Assembly: GCF_004366075.1 (NCBI RefSeq)
Contig: NZ_SODU01000002.1
Coordinates: forward strand, 1,364,758-1,428,757
DNA from: Kribbella pratensis
GTDB taxonomy: Bacteria > Actinomycetota > Actinomycetes > Propionibacteriales > Kribbellaceae
Direction: 5' to 3'
Length of the DNA: 64,000 bases
A program made the position numbers and the translations under genes. Positions 49,623-57,908 of the stretch are shown here, piece after piece; position 1 is the first letter of the stretch, and the number at the start of each line of letters is the position of its first letter. The notes beneath the pieces were generated by a model. That model was not told where the DNA came from. It worked only from the letters and a program-made list of their open reading frames with translations, and did not search any database.

Positions 49623-50639
49623 ATGCTGAACACGTCGGCTCGTCTGCTCCGGTTGCTGTCCCTGCTGCAGGCCCGCGCACTGTGGGCCGGCCCGGAGCTG
49701 GCCGAGCGGCTCGGAGTGACCACCCGCACGATCCGCACCGACGTCGACCGGCTGCGGCAGCTCGGTTATCCGGTGGAAGCCGCGCCAGGACTCGCCGGTG
49801 GCTACCGGCTCGGGGCCGGTGCCGCATTGCCGCCGTTGCTGCTGGACGACGACGAGGCCGTGGCTGTCGCGATCGGCTTACGCACCGCCGCCAACGGCGG
49901 TGTGGAGGGCATCGGCGAGACCTCGATCCGTGCTCTCGCCAAACTGGAGCAGGTCCTGCCGCCGCGGCTGCGCCATCGGGTGAGCGCGCTGCAGTCGGCG
50001 ACGCTCGCCGTACCGGCCACCGGGCCGAAGGTCGATGCCGACGTGATGATCGCGATCGCGGCCGCGATCCGCTCCGAGCACCGGCTACGCTTCGACTACG
50101 CGAGCCACGACGGGCGGGCGAGCAGCCGCGAGGTCGAGCCGCACCGGCTGGTCGTCATGGGACGCCGGTGGTACCTGATCGCCTGGGATCCGGAGCGCGA
50201 CGACTGGCGGACGTTCCGGGCCGATCGCATCACGCCGAAGATCCCCGGCGGCCCGCGGTTCACTCCCCGGGAGCTGCCGGAGGACGAGCTCGCCGCCAGG
50301 CTGCAGCGCGGCGTCGGCACAGCGACCTGGCGCTACTACGCCCGCGTGCTGCTGCACGCACCCGCCGCCGAGGTCCGCGCCAAGCTCCCGCTACCCGTCG
50401 AGATCGAGGAGCTCGGTCCGGACCGCTGCCAGCTCAGGGTCGGCTCCGACACCCCGCACATGCTGACGCTCTACCTCGGTCTGCTGGACGTCGACTTCGA
50501 GGTCATCGACGCGCCCGAGCTGTCGGCCGCCCTCACCGCACTGGCCGACCGGCTGCACCGCGCGGCCGGGCCGGTTGGCCGTTCGGATGCCCCTGGCAAC
50601 GACCAGTCATCCTCAGGTAGTAGACCAGAACCATCCTGA
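49623..50639 (+). CDS. WYL-domain transcriptional regulator (YafY-like)
   Basis: A 338-residue regulator: an N-terminal HTH_11-type helix-turn-helix (LLRLLSLLQARALWAGPELAERLGVTTRTIRTDVDRLRQLG), a middle dimer region, and the WYL ligand domain with VVMGRRWYLIAWDPERDDWRTFRADRI. WYL proteins bind small ligands or nucleic acids. ATG 49623 follows no clear ribosome site. Its divergent neighbour, the epoxide hydrolase, and the inverted repeat between them are the probable targets. Confidence 0.88.
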   Translation: MLNTSARLLRLLSLLQARALWAGPELAERLGVTTRTIRTDVDRLRQLGYPVEAAPGLAGGYRLGAGAALPPLLLDDDEAVAVAIGLRTAANGGVEGIGETSIRALAKLEQVLPPRLRHRVSALQSATLAVPATGPKVDADVMIAIAAAIRSEHRLRFDYASHDGRASSREVEPHRLVVMGRRWYLIAWDPERDDWRTFRADRITPKIPGGPRFTPRELPEDELAARLQRGVGTATWRYYARVLLHAPAAEVRAKLPLPVEIEELGPDRCQLRVGSDTPHMLTLYLGLLDVDFEVIDAPELSAALTALADRLHRAAGPVGRSDAPGNDQSSSGSRPEPS

Positions 50640-50680
50640 CGGCCGATGGGTACGGCCGTTTCGCGAGCGACCCTGGAAAC

Positions 50681-50791
50681 ATGACTGGGGACTTCCTACC
50701 CCGGCGCCAGAAGGCGTCGGTGCTGAGCCAAGCTGTGACCGTTGTGATTCTGCTGGCCGTGGTGGCGGTCGGGATCGTGCTGTTTACCTAG
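50681..50791 (+). CDS. Small single-pass membrane peptide (36 codons)
   Basis: ATG 50681 to TAG 50791 encodes 36 residues: a basic start (PRRQKASVLSQ), then VTVVILLAVVAVGIVLF, a single hydrophobic helix. It fits between the WYL gene and the convergent response regulator, overlapping the latter's last 4 bases. The pattern is that of real small membrane proteins, but no ribosome site is clear. Confidence 0.4.
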   Translation: MTGDFLPRRQKASVLSQAVTVVILLAVVAVGIVLFT

Positions 50792-51561
50792 GAATCCCAG
50801 CGCACATCCGCTTCGCCCGGCCGGACGACTCCGGCCTCGTAGGCGACGACGACGGCCTGGACCCGGCTGGACAGGCCGAGCTTCGACAGCACCGAGCTGA
50901 CGTGGGTCTTGACCGTGGTCTCGCTGACGAACAGCTTGGTCGCGAGGTCACGGTTGGACAGCCCGCGGGCCATCCAGACCAGGATCTCGCGCTCCCGTTC
51001 GCTGAGGTGTGACAACAGCCCCGCCCAGCGCGCATCCGGTTGCGCCGGCTTGCTGGTCGCTGTACCGCCGTCGACCTGACGCTCCAGCTCCATGCAGCGC
51101 TCGAGCAGAACACGGGTCGAGGCCGGATCGACGAGCGAGTCGCCGCGGTGCACCGCCCGTACGGCGGAAACCAGGAGATCCGGATCGGTGTCCTTCAACA
51201 GGAACCCGGACGCTCCGGCACGGACGGCGGCCAGGACATAAGCCTCGTCGTCGAACGTGGTCAGCACCAGTACGGCGGGACGCGCCCGGCCGGTCTCCCG
51301 GTTGGCGGTGGTGATCCGCTCGGTGGCCACCAGGCCGTCCATCACGGGCATCCGGATGTCCATCAGGACGACGTCCGGGTCGTGCTGTTCGATCAGCCGG
51401 AGCGCCTCCTCGCCGTTCTCGGCCTGCGCGACCGTGGTCAGGTCCGGCTCGTGGTCGAGAATCATCGCCAGGCCCATCCGGATCACGCCCTGGTCGTCGG
51501 CGACCAGGATCCGGATCGGATCGCTCACTTCTGCGGCGGCAGCCATGCCTGCACTCTCCAT
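50788..51561 (-). CDS. Two-component response regulator, NarL/LuxR type
   Basis: A 257-residue regulator: receiver domain (phospho-Asp in VVLMDIRMPVMDG near residue 66) and a LuxR-type helix-turn-helix (LSEREREILVWMARGLSNRDLA, SETTVKTHVSSVLSKLG). The pair with the histidine kinase gene is overlapped by 37 bp (51525-51561). An internal ATG (51546) is equally likely as start. The stimulus is unknown. Confidence 0.92.
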   Translation of the reverse strand: MESAGMAAAAEVSDPIRILVADDQGVIRMGLAMILDHEPDLTTVAQAENGEEALRLIEQHDPDVVLMDIRMPVMDGLVATERITTANRETGRARPAVLVLTTFDDEAYVLAAVRAGASGFLLKDTDPDLLVSAVRAVHRGDSLVDPASTRVLLERCMELERQVDGGTATSKPAQPDARWAGLLSHLSEREREILVWMARGLSNRDLATKLFVSETTVKTHVSSVLSKLGLSSRVQAVVVAYEAGVVRPGEADVRWDS

Positions 51562-52883
51562 CCACCCAGGGGGCCGGCCGCCACGGCGAGGGTGCCGCCG
51601 ACCGCTGTGGCCCGTTCCCGCATCCCGATCAGTCCGTTGCCCCGGCCGCTCTCCTTGCGACGCGCGGTTTCCAGCACGTTCACGGGCGGCGGCCCGCCGT
51701 TGCCGTTGTCGTCGATGGTCAGCAGCTCGCCCTGCGGTCCACTCTGCCAGGTCACCCGTGCGGCGCTCGCCTTGGCGTGCACCATCACGTTCGTCAGCGC
51801 CTCCTGGATGATCCGCACAGCGGTCAGGTCGGTCGCCGACGTGAGCTGCCGCTGCCGTGGCGGCAGCTCCATCGTCACGTCGATCCCGACGGCCTTCAGC
51901 CGCTCACCCATCCGCGCCACATCGGCCAGGTCCGGCACCGGTGTGGTGCCGCCGCCGGACCCCGTGTCGCCGGCGATCTGCGGCGAGGCGGTGTTCAGCA
52001 CCCGGACGGTCTCCCGCATCGCGCTCAGCGCTTCCTTGCCGCTGGCAATGATCCAGCGGATCGCCTCCCGCAGTACTTCGGGGCGCTCGTCGGCCACCCG
52101 GTCCGCCGCCTGCGCCCGGATCACGACCGCACTCACGTGATGCGAGATCACGTCGTGCAGGTCGCGGGCGATCCGGGTCCGCTCCGCCACCGCGGCCCGC
52201 TCCGCCTCGACCGCGCGCAGCCGCACCAGTTCGGCGTTCCGCTGCTCGAGCAGGGCCACCGACTTCCGGCGTCGGCGGGCGTCCGCACCGAGCAGCACCA
52301 TCCCGCAGATCAGCGCCTCCGCGAACACGAACAGTGACACGTCGATGTACGAGTACAGACTCGGCACGTCCCGCGGCAGGCTCTTGTACCGGTCGCCGTA
52401 CAGGATCGCGCGGTTGACGTGGCTGAGGACGATCGCGACGACGGTCGGCAGGCCGATCATCAGTCCGGCCAGGCTGCCCATCGTGAAGAACAGACAGGTG
52501 AACCGCCGTACGCCGGCCGACGCCGCCAGGTACCCGACGACGAGCAGCGGGACCAGGTGGATCTCCGACTGCAGCGCCGCGTCGCTGATCTCGGGCTGAC
52601 CGAACATCGTGAGGCCGAGCTGTGCCGCCAGGCCGGTGCCGGCCGCGGCGTACAGGAACGGGTACAGCACGGAGACGGTCACGAGCATCGTGCGCGGGAT
52701 CCGCCGGACGAGGGCGACCGTGGCGACCAGGAAGACACCCGTGACGACCGAGACCGCCGGGTTGTGCGGACGCAGACCGGTGCCGTTGATGAGGTTCAGT
52801 ACGGCGAACCAGACCAGCCCGATGACCGCGGCGAGCAGCAAGTCCTGCTGCCCCTGCGACAATCGGCGCCAGATCCCTTTCAC
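51525..52883 (-). CDS. Sensor histidine kinase, HisKA_3/NarX type
   Basis: A 452-residue membrane kinase with four to six hydrophobic segments at residues 15-190, then the phospho-His segment RIARDLHDVISHHVSAVVIRAQ and an ATP-binding domain (RIIQEALTNVMVHAKAS, DDNGNGG, GNGLIGMRERATAVGG). The sensor part has no recognisable extracellular domain, so it may sense membrane or intramembrane signals. It is translated with the response regulator gene. Confidence 0.9.
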   Translation of the reverse strand: MKGIWRRLSQGQQDLLLAAVIGLVWFAVLNLINGTGLRPHNPAVSVVTGVFLVATVALVRRIPRTMLVTVSVLYPFLYAAAGTGLAAQLGLTMFGQPEISDAALQSEIHLVPLLVVGYLAASAGVRRFTCLFFTMGSLAGLMIGLPTVVAIVLSHVNRAILYGDRYKSLPRDVPSLYSYIDVSLFVFAEALICGMVLLGADARRRRKSVALLEQRNAELVRLRAVEAERAAVAERTRIARDLHDVISHHVSAVVIRAQAADRVADERPEVLREAIRWIIASGKEALSAMRETVRVLNTASPQIAGDTGSGGGTTPVPDLADVARMGERLKAVGIDVTMELPPRQRQLTSATDLTAVRIIQEALTNVMVHAKASAARVTWQSGPQGELLTIDDNGNGGPPPVNVLETARRKESGRGNGLIGMRERATAVGGTLAVAAGPLGGWRVQAWLPPQK

Positions 52884-53059
52884 GTCGCCCAGCGTAGTCA
52901 GACCGTGTTTGCCAAAGCTTCATCTGCCCGGAGGGGCGGTCTCTCCAACTTTTGGAGGAGGCTCAGCGTCCGAACTGATACTCAGGGGCTACAGATGGGA
53001 CGTGAGAACGGTCCCTGGGACCGATGTGCCGCACCGCCCGATCCGAGAGGCTGTACCCC

Positions 53060-53764
53060 ATGAGTCACGACGTGCCGCCGCGCCGGAACACAATGGCGCG
53101 GACGCGGTTGCTGTCCGTGATCGGTGTGGTCGGGGTCGGTGCGGTCGCCGGGGCGCTGCTGCTGTGGCACGCGCAGGTCGGTGACGTGCTCGGCCTGGGT
53201 GCGGACAAGGAGCCGGTGGTGTCGACGGTCGGCGCGCCCGCGATCGGCGGACCTCCCACCACGACGAAGCTCGTGACGCCGACGCCGTCCCGCCGTACGA
53301 CGCCGACCGTGCCGCCGAAGACCGCGACGACGCCCTCGAAGAAGTCCACGAAGAAGCCCGCGCCGGTATCTGGTGAGGAGAGCATCGACGGGCTCTCGCC
53401 GAAGCTGAAGTCACGGCTGGCGAAGGCGATCGCGGCCGCGAAGGCGGACGGCGTGCGGATCAGCATCACGTCCGGCAGGCGCAGCGCGGCGAAACAGCAG
53501 CGGCTGCTGAACGATGCGATCAAGAAGTACGGGTCGTACAAGCTGGCGACCCGTTGGGTGCTGCCGCCGAAGTACTCCGCCCACGTGCAGGGCAAGGCCG
53601 TGGACATCGGTCCGGCGGCCGCCATGACGTGGCTGAACAAGAACGGCTGGCGGTACGGCGTGTGCCGCCGGTACGACAACGAACCCTGGCATTTCGAGGC
53701 GCTCACAACGCCCGGCACGAAGTGCCCGCCGCGGGAACCGCACGCGGTGGCCAAGGCAGATTGA
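53060..53764 (+). CDS. M15-family D-alanyl-D-alanine carboxypeptidase (VanY-like)
   Basis: A 234-residue exported zinc peptidase: a single N-terminal hydrophobic anchor (LLSVIGVVGVGAVAGALLLW), a Thr/Pro/Lys-rich linker (residues 65-105) and an M15B domain. SAHVQGKAVDIG gives His175 and Asp182, EPWHFE gives His211, the metal and catalytic residues; TSGRRSAAKQQ is the conserved start. It trims D-Ala-D-Ala from cell-wall peptides. The start ATG 53060 gives MSHDVPPRRN; ATG 53093 is possible. Confidence 0.88.
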   Translation: MSHDVPPRRNTMARTRLLSVIGVVGVGAVAGALLLWHAQVGDVLGLGADKEPVVSTVGAPAIGGPPTTTKLVTPTPSRRTTPTVPPKTATTPSKKSTKKPAPVSGEESIDGLSPKLKSRLAKAIAAAKADGVRISITSGRRSAAKQQRLLNDAIKKYGSYKLATRWVLPPKYSAHVQGKAVDIGPAAAMTWLNKNGWRYGVCRRYDNEPWHFEALTTPGTKCPPREPHAVAKAD

Positions 53765-53783
53765 TACAAGGGGGAAAACCGAC

Positions 53784-54152
53784 ATGACCATGACCTACGC
53801 ACAGCCCCTTACCCGGCGCTACACCCGCGCCCGGCTCGCCGTACCCGCCTTGTGGCGCCAGGTGATCCGGACCAGCGACAGGCCCGAGCGCACGACGACC
53901 GAGCCGGATCGCTCCGCGCATACGCAGCTGGAGATCTACGACGGCATACTGGCCGCGTTCGAGCGTCGTGACGAGGTGGCAGCGGTACTGCGGGCATCCG
54001 CCGACCGTGCGACCGCCGTACGACGTCTGCGCGAGGAGTTCGCCCTCAGCCACCTGCAGGCGAGCGCGCTGATCGACCTGCCGCTCACCACCGAGTGCCG
54101 CGACCGCATCGCCCACCGCGCCGAAGAGCTCCGCACCGCCCTCGCACGCTGA
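53784..54152 (+). CDS. Small protein with GyrA coiled-coil-like segment
   Basis: A 122-residue protein. The segment LEIYDGILAAFERRDEVAAVL, then LREEFALSHLQASALIDLPL resembles the tower/coiled-coil end of GyrA and ParC, which has the pattern LxIxxGLxxALxxxDEVIxxI...FGLSxxQAxAILDMxL. All other gyrase parts are missing, so it is a stand-alone piece, perhaps a coiled-coil oligomer or a gyrase-interacting protein. It lies 20 bp after the peptidase gene. Function unknown. Confidence 0.6.
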   Translation: MTMTYAQPLTRRYTRARLAVPALWRQVIRTSDRPERTTTEPDRSAHTQLEIYDGILAAFERRDEVAAVLRASADRATAVRRLREEFALSHLQASALIDLPLTTECRDRIAHRAEELRTALAR

Positions 54153-55362
54153 CCCGCCCCCTCCCACGCGAGCCGCTCTCGGTGGTCGCGGCTCGCGTGG
54201 ACCTGCGGAGTTTGCGTGCCGTGGGGAGGATGGAGGGGTGATCACGATGGAGCAGGCCGGACGACTGCGCAAGGCCGGGGTGCTGTGGACACCGGCGGCC
54301 GGGGATCGTTTCGTCGTACCGGACCGGGACATGGACGACGACGTGTTCGTGGTGAGCGACATGACCGTCGAGGTGCACGACTACCAGGGCAGCAAGGTGA
54401 TCGGCTTCAACGGCACCACCGAGTGGGCCCTGGACAGCATCGAGCAACGCGAAGTCATCTGGCTTCCGCGCGAGGAGCAGCTCCGCGCTCTCCTCGGCTC
54501 GCACTTCAAGTCCCTCGAAGCCACCCCGGACGGCTACAAAGTCACCCTCACCACCAGCACCCACACCTCCGACGACGCCGAACAGGCGTACGCCGAAGCA
54601 GTCATCCACCTCCTCGGCGCTTAGGGAAAGCACGTGGTGACGGCCACGATCTAACCCCGTTGGGTTGCCCCGCCAGTACTGCTTCTTGTCCTTGTCCTTG
54701 ACGCTGTAGCCGAGGTTGGCCAGGTCGGTGCGGAGCTCTCGTAGGTCGGCCTTGCCCTTGTCGCCCTGGTCGAAGGCCTTGGAGCGGGCCCGGAGGAGCG
54801 CGTTGGCCGCGGGCGAGAGGTCCGGGTCCCCCTCGACCCAGCGGCGGAACTCGGACTCGTGCGGGTCACCGGAGTCCGACCACGGGTAGCCGTGGGCCCG
54901 GAACGCTGCCGGGATCCGCCTCGCCTCGGACTTCAGCTGGTCGTGCTTCTCCCGGGCCAGCTCACGCGACGACGCGTCCTGGAGGACGATCTCCTTCCCG
55001 TCCAGGAACGCCACCGCGACCTTCGCCCGCGGCACCGTCACGGTCTTCTGGTTCTTCAGGAACTCGACCGACTGGCCGGTGATCGTCACCTTCAAGGTGT
55101 CGTCGAGCGCCATCCCGGCCAGCAGTACGCCGGCCACGAGCCCGACGACCACGCAGATCACCACGACCCACCAGCTGTCCCACGCGGCGATCAGCTTCAA
55201 CGGCCCGTGGAACGGCACCCACTCGCGTCCGGCCGCCCACTGGGCGATCCGCGGCAGGAAGAATCCGAGCACCAGCCCGGCCAGCGGCAACCCGCCGAAC
55301 AGCACCGTCTTGTCCGTGGCGGAGTGGCCGATCACCGTGCGATCCGCAGTCGTAGACCCCAT
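54085..55362 (-). CDS. YqeB-family membrane protein with long antisense tail
   Basis: Residues 1-240 match the small YqeB family: two membrane helices (VLFGGLPLAGLVLGFFLP, WWVVVICVVVGLVAGVLLAG) and a soluble end with DKDKKQYWR, the usual C-terminal end. The frame continues past position about 54648 for nearly 190 codons, opposite the gene at 54238-54624, and even into its upstream region, ending at 54085. It includes a rare TTA codon. A one-base shift near 54650 would bring a TAG in frame. So a frameshift or stop loss is likely. ATG 55362 is the start. Confidence 0.65.
   Translation of the reverse strand: MGSTTADRTVIGHSATDKTVLFGGLPLAGLVLGFFLPRIAQWAAGREWVPFHGPLKLIAAWDSWWVVVICVVVGLVAGVLLAGMALDDTLKVTITGQSVEFLKNQKTVTVPRAKVAVAFLDGKEIVLQDASSRELAREKHDQLKSEARRIPAAFRAHGYPWSDSGDPHESEFRRWVEGDPDLSPAANALLRARSKAFDQGDKGKADLRELRTDLANLGYSVKDKDKKQYWRGNPTGLDRGRHHVLSLSAEEVDDCFGVRLFGVVGGVGAGGEGDFVAVRGGFEGLEVRAEESAELLLARKPDDFALLDAVQGPLGGAVEADHLAALVVVHLDGHVAHHEHVVVHVPVRYDETIPGRRCPQHPGLAQSSGLLHRDHPSILPTARKLRRSTRAATTESGSRGRGRVSVRGRCGALRRGGRCGRGTRW
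54238..54624 (+). CDS. Conserved hypothetical protein
   Basis: A 128-residue protein with the pattern LRKAGVLWTPAAGDRFVVPDRDMDDDVFVVSDMTVEV..GSKVIGFNGTTEWALDSIE. I recognise this as a family common in actinobacteria that is sometimes annotated, without good evidence, as a pilus-assembly (CpaE) protein. The start is GTG 54238. Its reverse strand is entirely open as the tail of the YqeB-family gene. Confidence 0.65.
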   Translation: MITMEQAGRLRKAGVLWTPAAGDRFVVPDRDMDDDVFVVSDMTVEVHDYQGSKVIGFNGTTEWALDSIEQREVIWLPREEQLRALLGSHFKSLEATPDGYKVTLTTSTHTSDDAEQAYAEAVIHLLGA

Positions 55363-55425
55363 GGCCCGAACGTAGCGTGACGGCCTGAAACTAAAGTATC
55401 GATCGACGGCAACCGAAGGAGCCAC

Positions 55426-56439
55426 GTGACGGACGGGATCTGGCTGCGCTTGCTCAGCGGCCCCGACATCGATGCGTTGGGGCTGACCCGGCTGGAGATC
55501 GTCGACGCCGTGGAGGACGCCGTCCGCGAGCACGGCGAGGGCCGGACGAGCTTCGAACCGCGCATGCACCTGATGCCGAACAACGGCGGCATCGGCCACT
55601 TCAACGTCCTTCGTGGACACCTCGACGGCCTCGGTGAGCACGGGATCAGCGGCGTGAAGGTGGTCGGCGACTTCGTCCCGAACTACCAGAAGGGTCTGCC
55701 GAGTGAACTCGCGATGGCGACCCTGTTCGACCCGACCACCGGCGTACCGCTCGCGGTCCTGGACGCGACGATGATCACCGCGGCCCGGACCGGCGCGATG
55801 ACGACGGTCGGCGCCCGGCACCTGGCCCGCCGGGACAGCAAGATCCTCGCGCACGCCGGCGCTCGCGGTACGGCGTGGTGGAACGTGACGATGCTCGACG
55901 ACCTTCTCGACCTCGACGAGATCCGGGTGACGTCGCGGCGGCCCGAGTCCCGGGAGAAGTTCGCCGCGGAGCTCTCCTCCGAACTGACCACGCCGGTCCG
56001 GGTGTGCGCGACAGCGGAGGAGGCCTTCGACGGCGCCGACGTACTGGTCGAGGCGACTCGTCTCACCGAGCCCGAGCCGCTGCTGCGGACGGCGGCGGTC
56101 CGGCCGGGCGCGTTCGTCGTACCGTACGGCACTGTTTCGGCGGTCGAGCTCGATCTGCTCGACGTGATCGACAAGGTGGTTGTGGACGACTGGCGGGAAG
56201 CGCAGTCCGGGCGGTTCGGCTCGCTCCGCCGGCACGTGGACAGCGGGCGGCTGTCGCCGGAGACGCTGTACGCCGAGATCGGTGAGATCGTCGCGGGCCG
56301 CAAACCCGGTCGCGAGAACGATGCCGAACGCAACCTCTTCTGGCATCGCGGCCTGTCCCTGCTGGACGTCGCGATCGCCCACCTGATCCTCCGCCGAGCG
56401 GAAGCCGCCGAAGCAGGCACCATGCTCAGGTTCCACTGA
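55426..56439 (+). CDS. Ornithine cyclodeaminase/mu-crystallin family protein, atypical
   Basis: A 337-residue OCD-fold protein with the amino-acid-binding part KVVGDFVPNYQKGLPS and the ITAARTGAMTT loop. The dinucleotide-binding glycine motif is unlike ordinary members: HAGARGTAWWNV in place of IGAGxQG. It may bind NAD(H) differently. GTG 55426. The stop overlaps the lyase start by one base (TGATG), so the two are translated together. Substrates could be an imine or amino acid handed to or from the lyase-fold partner. Confidence 0.8.
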   Translation: MTDGIWLRLLSGPDIDALGLTRLEIVDAVEDAVREHGEGRTSFEPRMHLMPNNGGIGHFNVLRGHLDGLGEHGISGVKVVGDFVPNYQKGLPSELAMATLFDPTTGVPLAVLDATMITAARTGAMTTVGARHLARRDSKILAHAGARGTAWWNVTMLDDLLDLDEIRVTSRRPESREKFAAELSSELTTPVRVCATAEEAFDGADVLVEATRLTEPEPLLRTAAVRPGAFVVPYGTVSAVELDLLDVIDKVVVDDWREAQSGRFGSLRRHVDSGRLSPETLYAEIGEIVAGRKPGRENDAERNLFWHRGLSLLDVAIAHLILRRAEAAEAGTMLRFH

Positions 56440-57776
56440 TGATCGTCAACGACCCCACTGACCTGGACCCTGCGAGTCCGGAGCCGATCGAGCTGGCACC
56501 CGCCCTCCTCGACCGTGTGGCCGCGACCCGCTCCGCGGCCCTTCACACCCTGACATCCGGCAGGCCCGTGTACGGCGTCAACACCGGCATGGGCAACCTG
56601 AGCAATGTCCGCCTGTCGGAAGCCGAGCAGCGGGTCCATCAACGCAATCTCCTGCTGGGTAGAGCGGTTGGCGGCCCGCCCTGGCTCCCGCCCGACGAAT
56701 CCCGCGCAGTCCTCATCGGCCGCCTGAAAACCTTCCTCGCCGGCGACGCAGCCGTCTCGATCGAGCTGATCCACCAGTTGGTTGCTCTCATCAACACCGG
56801 CCCGCCGCCGGACATCCCCGCCGAAGGCGCCGGCTCCGCAGGCGAGATCATTCCGCTCGCGCACGCCTTCGCCTCCCTGGATCCCGGTCCCAAGGAAGGC
56901 ATCGCCTTGCTGGCCGGCATCCCCGGGGCGACCGGCCGAGCCGCGCTCCACGCCACCAGAACGCACCGGTTGGCGGATCAGCTCAGCGCCGTCGCGGCCG
57001 GGGCGATCGCAGCCATAGCAGCCAACCGGGATCCGTATCAACAGCTCGCCGCGCGTGGGGACGACCTGCTGGCCGCCGAGTTCGGAAGACTTCGAGAGCT
57101 GGCAGGCCCTGAGCCCGAGCCGCGCAGTTTGCAAGCCCCGGTCTCGTTCCGGGTCGCGGGGCACGTGAACGCTCACGTTCGGCGGACCTTGCAGCACTTG
57201 GACGACGCCGTGGACCGGGCGTTCGCGGGCGTGACGGACTCCCCGGCGTACCTCGACGGCGACTTCGTCGGCACCGCCGGCTTTCACGGGATCGACCTGG
57301 CTGCGCACTGCGACCATCTGACGGCCGCGTTGGCGCACGCAGCCGAGGTCTCGACAGCACGCTTGCACCGCCTGCTGGATCCCGGCGTCACCGGCCTCAC
57401 CGCGCAACTCGCCCGCGAACCAGGCCCGCAAGCCGGTCTGGTCGCCGTTCACAAGCGTGCCGTCGCGACCACCCACCGGTTCCGCCGCCTGACGTTGCCT
57501 ACGGCAATCAGTACGGCGGAGACGTCCAACGGTCAGGAGGACGTGCAGACGTTCTCCTGGGAAGCGGTCGGCAACCTCGGCGAAGCGATCCGCCTGACCC
57601 GCGAGACGACCGCGTGCGAACTGCTCGCCGTACGGCAGGCCTTCGCGCTCTCGGCCCGCGAGATCCCGGCGGGACTTCAGGACATCATGCGGGCGGTCGA
57701 CACCGTCGTACCTCCGATCGACGCGGACCGCCCGTTCGGCGAGGACCTGACCAGACTCCTCACCGACGTGCTGTAG
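56439..57776 (+). CDS. Histidine/phenylalanine ammonia-lyase-fold protein lacking the MIO motif
   Basis: A 445-residue aromatic-amino-acid-lyase-fold protein. The VYGVNTGMG start with the conserved Tyr and the NGQEDVQTFSWEA segment are kept. But the position that in true lyases is Ala-Ser-Gly (GSVGASGDLAPL) reads GAGSAGEIIPL, so the Ser needed for the MIO cofactor is absent, and NGT (catalytic Asn) reads AGI. An ordinary ammonia-lyase reaction is therefore unlikely. It is translationally coupled to an atypical ornithine cyclodeaminase-like gene. It may catalyse an MIO-free elimination or act as a binder. Confidence 0.8.
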   Translation: MIVNDPTDLDPASPEPIELAPALLDRVAATRSAALHTLTSGRPVYGVNTGMGNLSNVRLSEAEQRVHQRNLLLGRAVGGPPWLPPDESRAVLIGRLKTFLAGDAAVSIELIHQLVALINTGPPPDIPAEGAGSAGEIIPLAHAFASLDPGPKEGIALLAGIPGATGRAALHATRTHRLADQLSAVAAGAIAAIAANRDPYQQLAARGDDLLAAEFGRLRELAGPEPEPRSLQAPVSFRVAGHVNAHVRRTLQHLDDAVDRAFAGVTDSPAYLDGDFVGTAGFHGIDLAAHCDHLTAALAHAAEVSTARLHRLLDPGVTGLTAQLAREPGPQAGLVAVHKRAVATTHRFRRLTLPTAISTAETSNGQEDVQTFSWEAVGNLGEAIRLTRETTACELLAVRQAFALSAREIPAGLQDIMRAVDTVVPPIDADRPFGEDLTRLLTDVL

Positions 57777-57908
57777 CTCTCCCGGGAGTGGATTGATCGA
57801 AAAAGCGAGGCGACACGCGGGCCGTGGCGAAACCGCAAGTAGCCCGGACCGGGTCTGCGTCGTTGGCTTGGTGCGGGGGATCGGCGTCGGCGAGTGGAGG
57901 AGTTCTCT

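Noticed and set aside
52943..52957. CTCCAA-CTT-TTGGAG hairpin upstream of the VanY-like gene
   Set aside because: A 6-bp stem in GC-rich DNA is too weak to call an operator or attenuator on its own.
55363..56436. N-terminal extension of the YqeB-family gene into 55363-56436
   Set aside because: The added 358 codons are antisense to the ornithine-cyclodeaminase-like gene. The family begins at MGSTTADRT (55362).
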